The position numbers and the translations under genes were made by a program. This document shows, piece by piece, positions 1 to 7,713 of a stretch of DNA of 17,218 bases; positions within the stretch are counted from its first letter, which is position 1; each line of letters opens with the position of its first letter. Source of the DNA: an uncultured Clostridia bacterium. Lineage in GTDB: Bacteria > Bacillota > Clostridia > TANB77 > CAG-508. Below the pieces are notes generated by a model, which made no database searches, was not told the origin of the DNA, and saw nothing but the letters and a program-made list of their open reading frames with translations. The DNA lies in the NCBI GenBank assembly GCA_948919095.1, contig CAQYCU010000031.1:1-17218 (forward strand), in the 5' to 3' direction.

Positions 1-52
1 CTTTTATTAGTAATACAAATCCTAATATTATTAAAATTATTGATATTGCCAT
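1..52 (-). CDS. N-terminus of a membrane protein, likely Ca2+/Na+ antiporter (CaCA family), cut by left edge
   Basis: Only the first 17 codons are inside the window. They read MAISIILIILGFVLLIK, a single very hydrophobic segment ending in a lysine, so this is the start of a membrane protein. The ATG is preceded by a strong ribosome binding site (AAAGGAGG, five bases before the start) and lies 23 bases after the stop codon of the Ca2+ ATPase gene, so the two are very probably co-transcribed. Bacterial YrbG-type calcium/sodium antiporters open with just such an 'LxLGxVLLIxGA' first helix. That resemblance, plus the calcium pump next door, suggests a calcium exchanger. The evidence is thin: another small membrane protein is possible, and the start codon is much more certain than the function. 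Confidence 0.5.
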   Translation of the reverse strand, partial: MAISIILIILGFVLLIK

Positions 53-75
53 ATTACCTCCTTTTGTATATATTC

Positions 76-2838
76 TTAATTTTCTTCCTTAGAGCTATTT
101 ATTTTTAAAGCTTTCATTATTTCTACAATTACTAATGGTGCAAATATCAATCCAATACATTCTAATATCTTTTCACTAGGTAGTGTAATTATTCCAAATA
201 GTTCTTGTAACCCCGGAATTAGTAATACTGAAAGCATTAGTACGCTTGTGACAGCAAGTGCTAACAAAAGTATATTGTTTCCACCAATTCCAGTTTTGAA
301 AATTGATTTTTTATTATTTCTAATACTAAATACATGTACAAGTTCTGCAAATGCTATTACAATAAACGACATTGTTTGAGCTATTTCGACTTTTATTTCT
401 TCTAGTGTTAATTCTGGATGGTTAGGAATTAATCGGTTAATTACATCATCTCCTGTATTAAGTCCAATTAAAAATGCAATTAATGTAACTACTCCAATAA
501 TTATTCCTTGATATATTGTTCTAAATGCCATTCCTTTTGTAAATACACTCTTGCTTTTATTAGGTTTTCGCTTCATTATGTCGTCATTTGCTGGGTCATT
601 TGACAAAGCAAGTGCTGGTAGTGAGTCCGTTACTAAGTTTATCCATAATAGTTGTACTACTGTAAATATTTCAATATGATTTACAGCTATTCCAAATTTA
701 TTGCTAATCCATGGTGTTAATAATGTTGCTAAAAATAGTACAATGATTTCGCTCATATTGCTTGATAGTAAAAATTGTATTGCTTTTAAAATGTTGTCAT
801 ATATACGTCTTCCCTCTTCTACGCTTGTTACTATTGTTGCAAAATTATCATCTGTTAAGATTACGTCTGCCGCTTCTTTTGAAACGTCAGTCCCTGTAAT
901 TCCCATAGCACAGCCTATATTTGCTGTTTTTAGTGCTGGTGCATCATTTACACCATCGCCAGTCATTGCAACAATTTCACCATGTGATTGCCACGCTTTT
1001 ACAATTCTAACTTTGTGTTCTGGAGATACTCTAGCATATACTGAAAAATGTTTTACATTTTTTTGTAACTCTTCTTCTGTCATATTTTCAAGGTCTGTTC
1101 CAGTAATTACCTCATTTTCATTTTCTATTATTCCTAATTCTTTTGCAATTGCTGTTGCAGTTGCTTTATGGTCTCCTGTAATCATTACTGTTTTTATTCC
1201 AGCTGTTTTACACTTGTTAATTGCGTCTTTTACTTCCAAACGTGGTGGGTCAATCATTCCAACTAAACCAATAAATATTAAGTCCTTCTCTATATCTTCC
1301 ATTTCTTCTTTAGATGGCTCATGGTCAATTTCTTTATATGCAAAAGCAAGTACTCTTAAAGCATCTTTAGCCATTTCTTCGTTGTATATGTCCATTTGTT
1401 TTTCAAATTCTTCAGTTATTTGTTTAATTTCTCCATTTATAATATATCTATTGCATTTTTTTAAAAGTTCGTCAACTCCACCCTTTGTGTCAATAAAATA
1501 TGAATATTTTTCTTTAACAACTGTTGTCATTAACTTTCTCTCCGAGTCAAATGGTATCTCATTAACACGTGGATATATATTAAATTTAGCTGGGTCAAAG
1601 TCTAATTTAAATCCCATGTCTATCAAAGCTGTTTCTGTAGGGTCTCCAATTAACTTATTATCAGCTCCAACTTTTGTGTCATTACAAAGAATTCCCGTAT
1701 AAATTAATTTTCGCAAATCTTCGTAATGTTCTAATTTTTCATTTCTCATTTTTATTGTGTCTATTCCATCAATGTCAATTATCTCATTATCAAAGCATAT
1801 CTTTTTTACTGTCATTTTATTTTGTGTTAGTGTACCTGTTTTGTCTGTACAAATTACTGTTGTAGAACCTAGAGTTTCAACTGCTGGAAGTTTTTTTATA
1901 ATAGCTCTCTTTTTTACCATCCTTTGAACTCCAATAGCAAGCACTATAGTTGATACTGCAACTAATCCTTCAGGTATTGCTGCAACTGCTAAGCTAACAG
2001 CTGTCATAAACATATCAAGTGGCTCTTTTCCATAAAGTAAACCTATTCCAAATATTACTGCACAAATAACTAAAGCACCTATTCCGAGTGTTTTTCCTAA
2101 ACCGTCTAATTTTACTTGAAGTGGTGTTTTCTCTTTTTCAGTTGCATCTATCATACTTGCTATTTTTCCCACTTCTGTATCCATTCCTGTTTCAATAACA
2201 ATGCCTTTTCCTCTTCCATAGGTTACAAGTGATGATGAAAATACAATATTTTTTCTATCTCCAATCCCTATATCCTCTAGTTCAATTACATTTGATATTT
2301 TTTCAACTGGAACTGATTCTCCTGTTAGCGCGGACTCTTGTGTTTTCAAGTTTATACTTTCTATTATTCTCAAATCAGCTGGAACAAAATCACCTGTGTC
2401 AAGTATTACAATATCGCCTTTTACTAGTTCTCTTGCTGGAATGACTAATTGTCTTCCATCTCTAATTACCTTTGCATTATGTGCACTCATTTTTTTTAAT
2501 GCTTCTAATGATTTTTCTGCCTTGTTCTCTTGTACAACTCCAATTATAGCATTCGCAATTATTACTATCATTATTATAATAGTGTCAGCCATACCTTCAT
2601 TGTTAATTTTATTAATTATTCCTGAAACTACTGCTGCTATTATTAGTACAATTATCATAAAGTCTTTAAATTGCTCTAAAAATTTTACTATTGTACTTTT
2701 TTTCTTGCTTTCTTTTAGTTCATTAAAGCCATACTCTGCTTGTCTTTTTAAAACCTCTGCTTGTGGTAAACCCTTTTCACCATTAGAATTTAGCTCTTCT
2801 ATAATTTCTTCTGTTCTTTTATTATAATATTGTTTCAT
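76..2838 (-). CDS. P-type Ca2+-transporting ATPase (type IIA, SERCA-like)
   Basis: A 920-residue cation pump of normal family length that would use ATP to move Ca2+ out across the plasma membrane. Visible in order: the N-terminal cation-ATPase domain (about 1-60), the first transmembrane pair (about 55-105), the A-domain TGES loop (172-175), M4 with PEGL (E290), the phosphorylated aspartate in DKTGTLT (D332), the nucleotide-binding domain (about 340-600), the TGDGVND hinge (626-632), and the C-terminal membrane helices (about 685-915). The Ca2+ ligands of SERCA all have counterparts: E290 in M4, N694 and E697 in M5, N734, T737 and D738 in M6, and E832 in M8. This makes Ca2+ much more likely than Mg2+ or Na+/K+. 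The start is supported by AAAGGAA six bases upstream. It follows rpe by 26 bases and precedes a probable antiporter gene by 23 bases. No promoter is evident in either gap, so it is likely read from the upstream operon. Confidence 0.93.
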   Translation of the reverse strand: MKQYYNKRTEEIIEELNSNGEKGLPQAEVLKRQAEYGFNELKESKKKSTIVKFLEQFKDFMIIVLIIAAVVSGIINKINNEGMADTIIIMIVIIANAIIGVVQENKAEKSLEALKKMSAHNAKVIRDGRQLVIPARELVKGDIVILDTGDFVPADLRIIESINLKTQESALTGESVPVEKISNVIELEDIGIGDRKNIVFSSSLVTYGRGKGIVIETGMDTEVGKIASMIDATEKEKTPLQVKLDGLGKTLGIGALVICAVIFGIGLLYGKEPLDMFMTAVSLAVAAIPEGLVAVSTIVLAIGVQRMVKKRAIIKKLPAVETLGSTTVICTDKTGTLTQNKMTVKKICFDNEIIDIDGIDTIKMRNEKLEHYEDLRKLIYTGILCNDTKVGADNKLIGDPTETALIDMGFKLDFDPAKFNIYPRVNEIPFDSERKLMTTVVKEKYSYFIDTKGGVDELLKKCNRYIINGEIKQITEEFEKQMDIYNEEMAKDALRVLAFAYKEIDHEPSKEEMEDIEKDLIFIGLVGMIDPPRLEVKDAINKCKTAGIKTVMITGDHKATATAIAKELGIIENENEVITGTDLENMTEEELQKNVKHFSVYARVSPEHKVRIVKAWQSHGEIVAMTGDGVNDAPALKTANIGCAMGITGTDVSKEAADVILTDDNFATIVTSVEEGRRIYDNILKAIQFLLSSNMSEIIVLFLATLLTPWISNKFGIAVNHIEIFTVVQLLWINLVTDSLPALALSNDPANDDIMKRKPNKSKSVFTKGMAFRTIYQGIIIGVVTLIAFLIGLNTGDDVINRLIPNHPELTLEEIKVEIAQTMSFIVIAFAELVHVFSIRNNKKSIFKTGIGGNNILLLALAVTSVLMLSVLLIPGLQELFGIITLPSEKILECIGLIFAPLVIVEIMKALKINSSKEEN

Positions 2839-2864
2839 AGTTCTTTCCTTTCACAATATGTCAA

Positions 2865-3513
2865 TTATCTTTTCAGACTATTAATAGTATACTTATAATC
2901 CTTAGCATTTATGATAAAACTTCCAACAACGGCAATATCAGCTCCTGCGTTTTTTACCTTTTCTATGTTTTCATCTGTAATTCCGCCGTCAACTTCTATT
3001 TCATTCTCTAAATTATTGTCTTCTATATATTTCTTAAGTTTTTCAATTTTTTCCACTGTCTCTTCTATAAATCGTTGTCCACCTTTTCCGTGGATGAACA
3101 CTCATTACTAACACGAGATGAATATAAGGCAAATATTCATATAACTTTTCAATATTAGTTTCAGGATTTATTGCTATTCCGACCTTACAATTCTCATTTT
3201 TTATGTACTCTATAATTTCCATTACATTCTCTACTGCTTCTATGTGAAAACTTATTATATTTGGGTTATTAGGTGCAAATATATTAATGTATTTTTTTAC
3301 ATCTTTCACCATCAAGTGTATATCTAGTGGAGTATTTGATATATTTTTTAAGCTGTCTGCATATTCTTTCATTCTTTCCATTGTATCGTTTTCTACAAAT
3401 TCTCCGTCCATTGCATCAATATGAAAATAGTCTGTTTTAGCACTTTCTAAATCATAAAAAAGTTGTATTGGATTTTCTTCTTTAACATTAAGTAAAGATG
3501 TTGATATTTCCAT
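2865..3513 (-). pseudogene. rpe: Ribulose-phosphate 3-epimerase, interrupted by a +1 frameshift
   Basis: Rpe interconverts ribulose-5-phosphate and xylulose-5-phosphate in the pentose phosphate pathway. The first 141 codons (3513 down to 3091) carry the metal-site motifs HIDAMDG and DIHLMV and run up to MSVHP. The remaining 74 codons continue in another frame from GKGGQRFIEE, through the conserved VDGGI, to the stop at 2865. Joining the frames after dropping one base at about 3090 rebuilds the family signature MSVHPGxGGQ and gives a 215-residue protein, the normal Rpe length. Apart from this single extra base the gene looks intact, so the indel is recent, an assembly error, or bypassed by frameshifting. 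No classic slippery motif is present. The start has a good ribosome binding site (GGGAGG). The gene lies downstream of prkC, as in many Firmicutes, but without the usual rsgA between them. The GTG that could begin the second frame is only a consequence of the frameshift. Confidence 0.88.
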
Positions 3514-3534
3514 TTTTACCTCCCTACAAAATAA

Positions 3535-3573
3535 CGAACCTAGTAAATATTGTGTAACATTATAATAGGTTCG
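3535..3573 (-). terminator. Intercistronic stem-loop between prkC and rpe
   Basis: On the minus strand an 8-base arm CGAACCTA (3573-3566) is matched perfectly by TAGGTTCG (3542-3535). Inside, AATGTT and AATATT can pair further around an ACAC loop. The arm begins 15 bases after the prkC stop codon and is followed by TTATTTTGT, then the rpe ribosome binding site. The T-tract is short and interrupted. It could therefore be a leaky terminator that lowers rpe and calcium-pump expression relative to the kinase, or an RNA-processing or stability element, rather than a full stop. Confidence 0.5.
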
Positions 3574-3588
3574 CTTTATATTATTTTA

Positions 3589-5628
3589 TTAAATTTTACT
3601 CAAAGTATAAAGTACATAGTGTGTTGCACCATCTGTAAAACCATCAATGTCAAATGTTTCTGGTCCAATTTTTGTAGTATCGTTGCTTGAAGTATTTAGA
3701 ACTTGCACTTCAACATTTTGTGCCCCTGTTCCTGTTACTTTGTCTAAGTCAATTGATTGAGTTTTTTCGTTATTTTTTATCATTTTAGCTAAGTCAACTG
3801 TTGCATTAACTTCTTTTTGATTTCCATTTACATTAACTGTTATTTTTAATTTTACAGATGTATTTTTAGGTTCTGTGGTTTCATTATCATTATTGGTATT
3901 TTTTATACTATTTAGAACAGAATCTGATGCTGTTACAGATAATTTTAAGTTTACGCTCTTTTTAATTACTTCTATTTTATTTACCGTTAAATCTATTGTT
4001 GTATCTTCTGGAACTTCTTCTCCTTGCTCAATGCTTTGGTGTATAACCTTTCCGTCTTGTTTTGTTGGGTCACTAGTATATGTTACATTTGCTTTTAATT
4101 TTGCATTACTTAAAGTTGCTTTTGCAGTTCCCTCGTCCATATCAACAACTGTTGGAACAGTAGTTTTCTTCACACCTTTGCTTACATGTACAACTATCTT
4201 GTCTCCTGATTTTACTAATACTCCTGGATTTGTATCTTGACTAATTACTTTTCCTTCTTCTATTTCATTGTGGTTTTCAGCGATTTCTTCTAGAACTAAT
4301 CCAATTCTTGAAGCATCTTTTCTGACATCTTCTATTGGTTTATTTTCAAAGTCTGGAAGCTTAGTAGTTTCAGGTCCCGTACTTAATATTATCTTTATTT
4401 TTGTTCCTTCTGCTATTTTTGTTCCTTCACTAAATGGAGGTTCTTGTGAAATTATTTTTCCTTCTTCTACCTCTGAACTTGCTTGTGATTCTACAATTTC
4501 TATTGTAAGTTTAGATTGTTCTATTATTTCTCTTGCTTCTGCTTCTGTTTTTCCAACCAAATTTGGAATTTCAACTTTTTTAGTGTCTAGTGCTAATTTT
4601 GTTATTAAAAATACTATTACAAATAATAAAACCAAGCTTAGAATTCCTACTACAATAGCTGTTTTCTTATGTTCTGCAAAGAAGTTTCTCTTTTTACCTT
4701 TCTTCTTTCCTTTATTTTTTATATCGTCTTCACTTATTGCATTCATTATTCTTGTATATCTGCCATCTTCGTTTTCAATTATTACAAAGTCGCCATCTGG
4801 GTCTTTTAAAGCTTTGCTTAAGTCTGCAAGCATTTCTGTTGCTGATTGATATCTGCTTTCTGGATCTTTTTGCATAGCTTTCATTACTATGTCATTTACT
4901 GCTGTAGGTATATTTTTATTTACTTTTATTGCTTCTGTTGGTTCTTCTTGCATATGCTTTAGTGCTACTGAAACTGGTGTGTCAGCATCAAATGGTACTT
5001 CTCCTGTAAGCATTTCATACATTACTACCCCAAGTGAATATATGTCAGATTTCGCATCAGTTATACTTCCTTTTGCTTGTTCTGGTGAAAAATAATGTAC
5101 TGAACCTATTGTTGTTCCAAATGCTGTTATTGTTGAGTTTGATACTGCCTTTGCTATTCCAAAGTCAGTAACTTTTGCAACTCCATCTTCTGTAATTATA
5201 ATGTTATGAGGCTTTATGTCTCTATGGATTATTCCATTTTTGTGTGCAAGTTCAAGTGCTGATGCAATTTGAATTGCTATATTTATTGACCATTTCCATG
5301 ACAGAACACCATCTTTGTCTATTATTTCTTTTAGTGTTTTTCCTTTTATTAGTTCCATTACTATGTAATATAAATTATTCTCTTCTTCATGTCCAACGTC
5401 ATAAATTGATACAATATTTGCATGTGAAAGAGCAGCAGCTGATTGTGCTTCTGAATTAAATCGTTTAATAAAGTCACTATCTGTTGTAAATTCATCTTTT
5501 AGAATCTTAACAGCAACAAATCTGTTAAGCACATGGTCTTTTGCCTTATATACCAGTGCCATTCCTCCATTGCCTACTTCTTCTAAAATCTCATATCTAT
5601 TTCCTATAATTTTCCCCACTAAATTCAT
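3589..5628 (-). CDS. prkC: PASTA-domain serine/threonine protein kinase (PrkC/PknB/Stk family)
   Basis: A membrane-anchored eukaryotic-type kinase that senses cell-wall fragments outside the cell and phosphorylates proteins inside it. An in-frame ATG at 5652 lacks a ribosome binding site, whereas the ATG at 5628 has AGAGAGG eight bases upstream and starts the family-typical N-terminus. I therefore use 5628, giving 679 residues. Visible: glycine loop GNGGMA (19-24), catalytic lysine K41, HRDIKPHN with D137, DFG with D155, activation-segment end SPEQAKG (181-187), a basic juxtamembrane stretch (about 304-322), and one transmembrane helix (about 324-343). Three PASTA repeats follow (beginning near VEIPNLVG, TTKLPDFEN and TTVPTVVD). 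A final ~125-residue, Asn/Thr/Val-rich, probably beta-structured extracellular domain is not PASTA; similar tails occur in clostridial homologues. It sits 78 bases after its cognate phosphatase gene prpC. Confidence 0.95.
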   Translation of the reverse strand: MNLVGKIIGNRYEILEEVGNGGMALVYKAKDHVLNRFVAVKILKDEFTTDSDFIKRFNSEAQSAAALSHANIVSIYDVGHEEENNLYYIVMELIKGKTLKEIIDKDGVLSWKWSINIAIQIASALELAHKNGIIHRDIKPHNIIITEDGVAKVTDFGIAKAVSNSTITAFGTTIGSVHYFSPEQAKGSITDAKSDIYSLGVVMYEMLTGEVPFDADTPVSVALKHMQEEPTEAIKVNKNIPTAVNDIVMKAMQKDPESRYQSATEMLADLSKALKDPDGDFVIIENEDGRYTRIMNAISEDDIKNKGKKKGKKRNFFAEHKKTAIVVGILSLVLLFVIVFLITKLALDTKKVEIPNLVGKTEAEAREIIEQSKLTIEIVESQASSEVEEGKIISQEPPFSEGTKIAEGTKIKIILSTGPETTKLPDFENKPIEDVRKDASRIGLVLEEIAENHNEIEEGKVISQDTNPGVLVKSGDKIVVHVSKGVKKTTVPTVVDMDEGTAKATLSNAKLKANVTYTSDPTKQDGKVIHQSIEQGEEVPEDTTIDLTVNKIEVIKKSVNLKLSVTASDSVLNSIKNTNNDNETTEPKNTSVKLKITVNVNGNQKEVNATVDLAKMIKNNEKTQSIDLDKVTGTGAQNVEVQVLNTSSNDTTKIGPETFDIDGFTDGATHYVLYTLSKI

Positions 5629-5706
5629 TTTATCTACCTCTCTTACGTTCATTATTTTAAAATATCTTTAATATAAATATTTTAAAACAATTTTCTAATT
5701 AAAAAT

Positions 5707-6441
5707 TTAGTTATTTCGTATGATAACAGCTGTGATATTATCTTTTCCGCCTTTATCGTTTGCTTGTTGAATCATTAATTTTGTAGCATCAGTTGGGTTC
5801 TCATTTAGTATTTGTACTAAATTATCTTCTGATACCATATTAGTTAAACCGTCAGAACACATAAGAATTATATCACCTTTTATAAATCCTTTTATCATTG
5901 CATCTGGTTCTATAAATTCTGTGCATCCCAAGGCTTTCATAAGCATATTTTTTTCTGGGTGTGTTATACTTTCTTCTTTGGTTATCTTTCCTTCATCAAG
6001 TAGTTGTTGTACATAACTGTGGTCTTTAGTTAATTTTCTAAAGAAATCTTTTCTTTTTCTATATATCCTACTGTCTCCAATATGTGATATAAAAGCTCTA
6101 TTTTGGTATATCAAACATATATCTAAAGTTGTTCCCATTTTTCTAAGTTCTGCTTCAGCTTGCGCCTTTTCATATACTATCATGTTTGCATATTGACTTG
6201 CACTTTTTACAAGTTCAAGCAATTTTTCTTTACTTTCTTTTGCATTTTCATAATTTGATACTATATATTCTTTTGCAGTTGTTACTGCTAATTTACTCGC
6301 TATCTCTCCGCCATTATAACCACCCATACCATCTGCTACAATGAATAGTTGTATGGGGTCATCTTGATAACTTATTGAAAAATAGTCTTCATTTATTTCT
6401 CTAGCTCTTCCTACATCTGATGTTGCAAAAGCTTTTATCAT
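5707..6441 (-). CDS. prpC: PP2C-family protein serine/threonine phosphatase (PrpC/Stp)
   Basis: A soluble 244-residue PPM/PP2C phosphatase, the usual length for PrpC/Stp. It reverses phosphorylation by the neighbouring PASTA kinase and can dephosphorylate the kinase itself. The metal-binding aspartates appear in the expected motifs: NED (D19), VADGMGG (D37), GDSRIYR in the middle of the protein, CSDGL near 195, and KDNITAV near the C-terminus. These match the catalytic core with two or three Mn2+/Mg2+ ions. There is no membrane segment or extra domain. The ATG follows the rlmN stop codon by 10 bases. The ribosome binding site GGAGG directly abuts that stop (TAAGGAGG), a layout typical of translationally coupled genes. 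Co-transcription with rlmN and prkC is the conserved Firmicutes arrangement. Confidence 0.95.
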   Translation of the reverse strand: MIKAFATSDVGRAREINEDYFSISYQDDPIQLFIVADGMGGYNGGEIASKLAVTTAKEYIVSNYENAKESKEKLLELVKSASQYANMIVYEKAQAEAELRKMGTTLDICLIYQNRAFISHIGDSRIYRKRKDFFRKLTKDHSYVQQLLDEGKITKEESITHPEKNMLMKALGCTEFIEPDAMIKGFIKGDIILMCSDGLTNMVSEDNLVQILNENPTDATKLMIQQANDKGGKDNITAVIIRNN

Positions 6442-6451
6442 TAATTCCTCC

Positions 6452-7477
6452 TTATTTTTCTACGTAACTACGACGTAGTTGTCCACATGCTGCATTTATA
6501 TCTGAGCCTAATTCACGTCTAATTGTGGCCACAATACCACGTTTATTTAAATAATCTCTAAACTTTATTATATTTTCTAATGAACTTTTTTCATATTTGC
6601 CTTTTTCAATATTATTTATTGGTATTAAATTAACATGGCATAACATTCCTTGTAACAAATTTGCTAGTTCTTCTGCTGCTTTTTGATTATCGTTATTATC
6701 TTTTGCAAGTGCATATTCAAATGAAATTCTTTTATTTGTTTTTTCTATATAATATTTACACGCTTTAATTAGTTCTTCTATATTATATGCATTATTTACT
6801 GGCATCATACTTGAACGTGTATTATTATTTGCACTATGCAACGAAATTGATAATGTACATTGAATATTTTTGTCAGCAAAATCATATATTCTAGGCACTA
6901 TTCCACTTGTTGATACACTTATATGTCTTGCTCCAATGTTTAGTCCTTTTGGATTGTTTAGAATTTCTATTGCTCTTATTACATTTTCGTAATTATCCAT
7001 AGGCTCTCCAATTCCCATGAATACTATGTTTGATATTTTTTCTCCAATGTCCTGCTCTATTGCTATAATTTGCTCTACTATTTCTCCTGCGCTTAGGCTA
7101 CGTATAAATGGTATTCCTGTTGATGCACAAAATTTGCATCCCATTTTACAGCCTATCTGTGATGATACACATACTGATTTCCCATAGTGGTACTGCATAA
7201 GTACTGATTCTATTGCATTTCCATCTGATAGTCCAAATAAATATTTTTTTGTTCCATCTGAGGATTCTAATTTTTTTTCAATATTAAAATTGCAAATGTC
7301 ATAATTTTGTTTTAGTTTTTCTCTTAATTCTAGTGATAAGTTTGTCATGTCATCAAATGACTTAACTTTTTCTACAAATAACCATTTGAATATCTGTTCT
7401 GCTCTAAATGACTTTTCTCCTAAGGTTTCCACTTCTTTTTTCAGTGCATCTAAATTATAGTCTTTAATATTTTTCAT
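6452..7477 (-). CDS. rlmN: Dual-specificity 23S rRNA (A2503-C2) / tRNA (A37-C2) methyltransferase RlmN
   Basis: A 341-residue radical-SAM enzyme that methylates C2 of adenosine 2503 in 23S rRNA, at the peptidyl-transferase centre, and A37 of some tRNAs. The iron-sulfur cluster cysteines are seen as C-x3-C-x2-C (C110, C114, C117) in QIGCKMGCKFC. The two further cysteines used for methyl transfer are present as C103 (in SVCVSS) and C331 (in ACGQLRR near the C-terminus). The GIGEPMDN motif that binds SAM is also present. These four features mark RlmN; the resistance enzyme Cfr is a close relative, but the housekeeping context and clean RlmN motifs argue against it. The start has AAGGAA seven bases upstream. 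It is the first gene of the operon with prpC and prkC and has its own promoter about 95 bases upstream. Confidence 0.95.
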   Translation of the reverse strand: MKNIKDYNLDALKKEVETLGEKSFRAEQIFKWLFVEKVKSFDDMTNLSLELREKLKQNYDICNFNIEKKLESSDGTKKYLFGLSDGNAIESVLMQYHYGKSVCVSSQIGCKMGCKFCASTGIPFIRSLSAGEIVEQIIAIEQDIGEKISNIVFMGIGEPMDNYENVIRAIEILNNPKGLNIGARHISVSTSGIVPRIYDFADKNIQCTLSISLHSANNNTRSSMMPVNNAYNIEELIKACKYYIEKTNKRISFEYALAKDNNDNQKAAEELANLLQGMLCHVNLIPINNIEKGKYEKSSLENIIKFRDYLNKRGIVATIRRELGSDINAACGQLRRSYVEK

Positions 7478-7571
7478 ATTTTATTCCTTACTACTGTATA
7501 AATTAATATGAATACATACTGCTTTTGAATATTTATTTTATTTCTATAGTTAAGTATTTTTTCTATGTTAT

Positions 7572-7600
7572 TTTATATCACAAATAATTACTTTTTGCAA
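7572..7600 (-). promoter_or_regulatory. Sigma-A-type promoter for the rlmN-prpC-prkC operon
   Basis: On the minus strand a -35 element TTGCAA (7600-7595, four of six consensus bases) is separated by exactly 17 bases from a -10 element TATAAA (7577-7572, five of six). Transcription would begin near 7565, giving a leader of about 88 bases before the rlmN start. This is the only convincing promoter upstream of the six-gene block running to the left edge. Confidence 0.6.
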
Positions 7601-7652
7601 TATTTTCTAGTAATTATTGTATAATTCCTTTTGTCGCAGACAATCTTGGTGT

Positions 7653-7713
7653 CAATCACACTGAAGTGATTGTAATCAAAGTCCTAGTATTTATGCAAAA
7701 TAGTCAAACTATT
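7653..7713. other. Intergenic stretch with two small hairpins after the CDF gene
   Basis: Two inverted repeats lie between the transporter stop codon and the rlmN promoter. AATAGT-CAA-ACTATT (7699-7713) overlaps the stop codon itself. CAATCAC and GTGATTG (7653-7659 and 7666-7672) flank a six-base loop. Neither is followed by a good T-tract on the minus strand, so they are at best weak terminators. The sequence from about 7632 to 7690 is slightly less AT-rich than its surroundings and encodes nothing I recognise. Confidence 0.3.

Noticed and set aside
701..1702. A 333-codon open frame on the plus strand opposite the Ca2+ ATPase
   Set aside because: It lies entirely antisense to a gene with every P-type ATPase motif, is Ser/Phe/Ile-rich with no recognisable domain, and has no ribosome binding site of note.
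3875..4849. Plus-strand open frames opposite prkC
   Set aside because: They mirror the kinase gene's codon bias, and their translations are low-complexity hydrophobic and Ser-rich sequence with no family resemblance.
6466..6480. Palindrome AACTACGACGTAGTT just before prpC
   Set aside because: It falls within the conserved QLRRS codons of rlmN, so the coding constraint plus chance explains it; a three-base loop and no T-tract make it a poor regulator.
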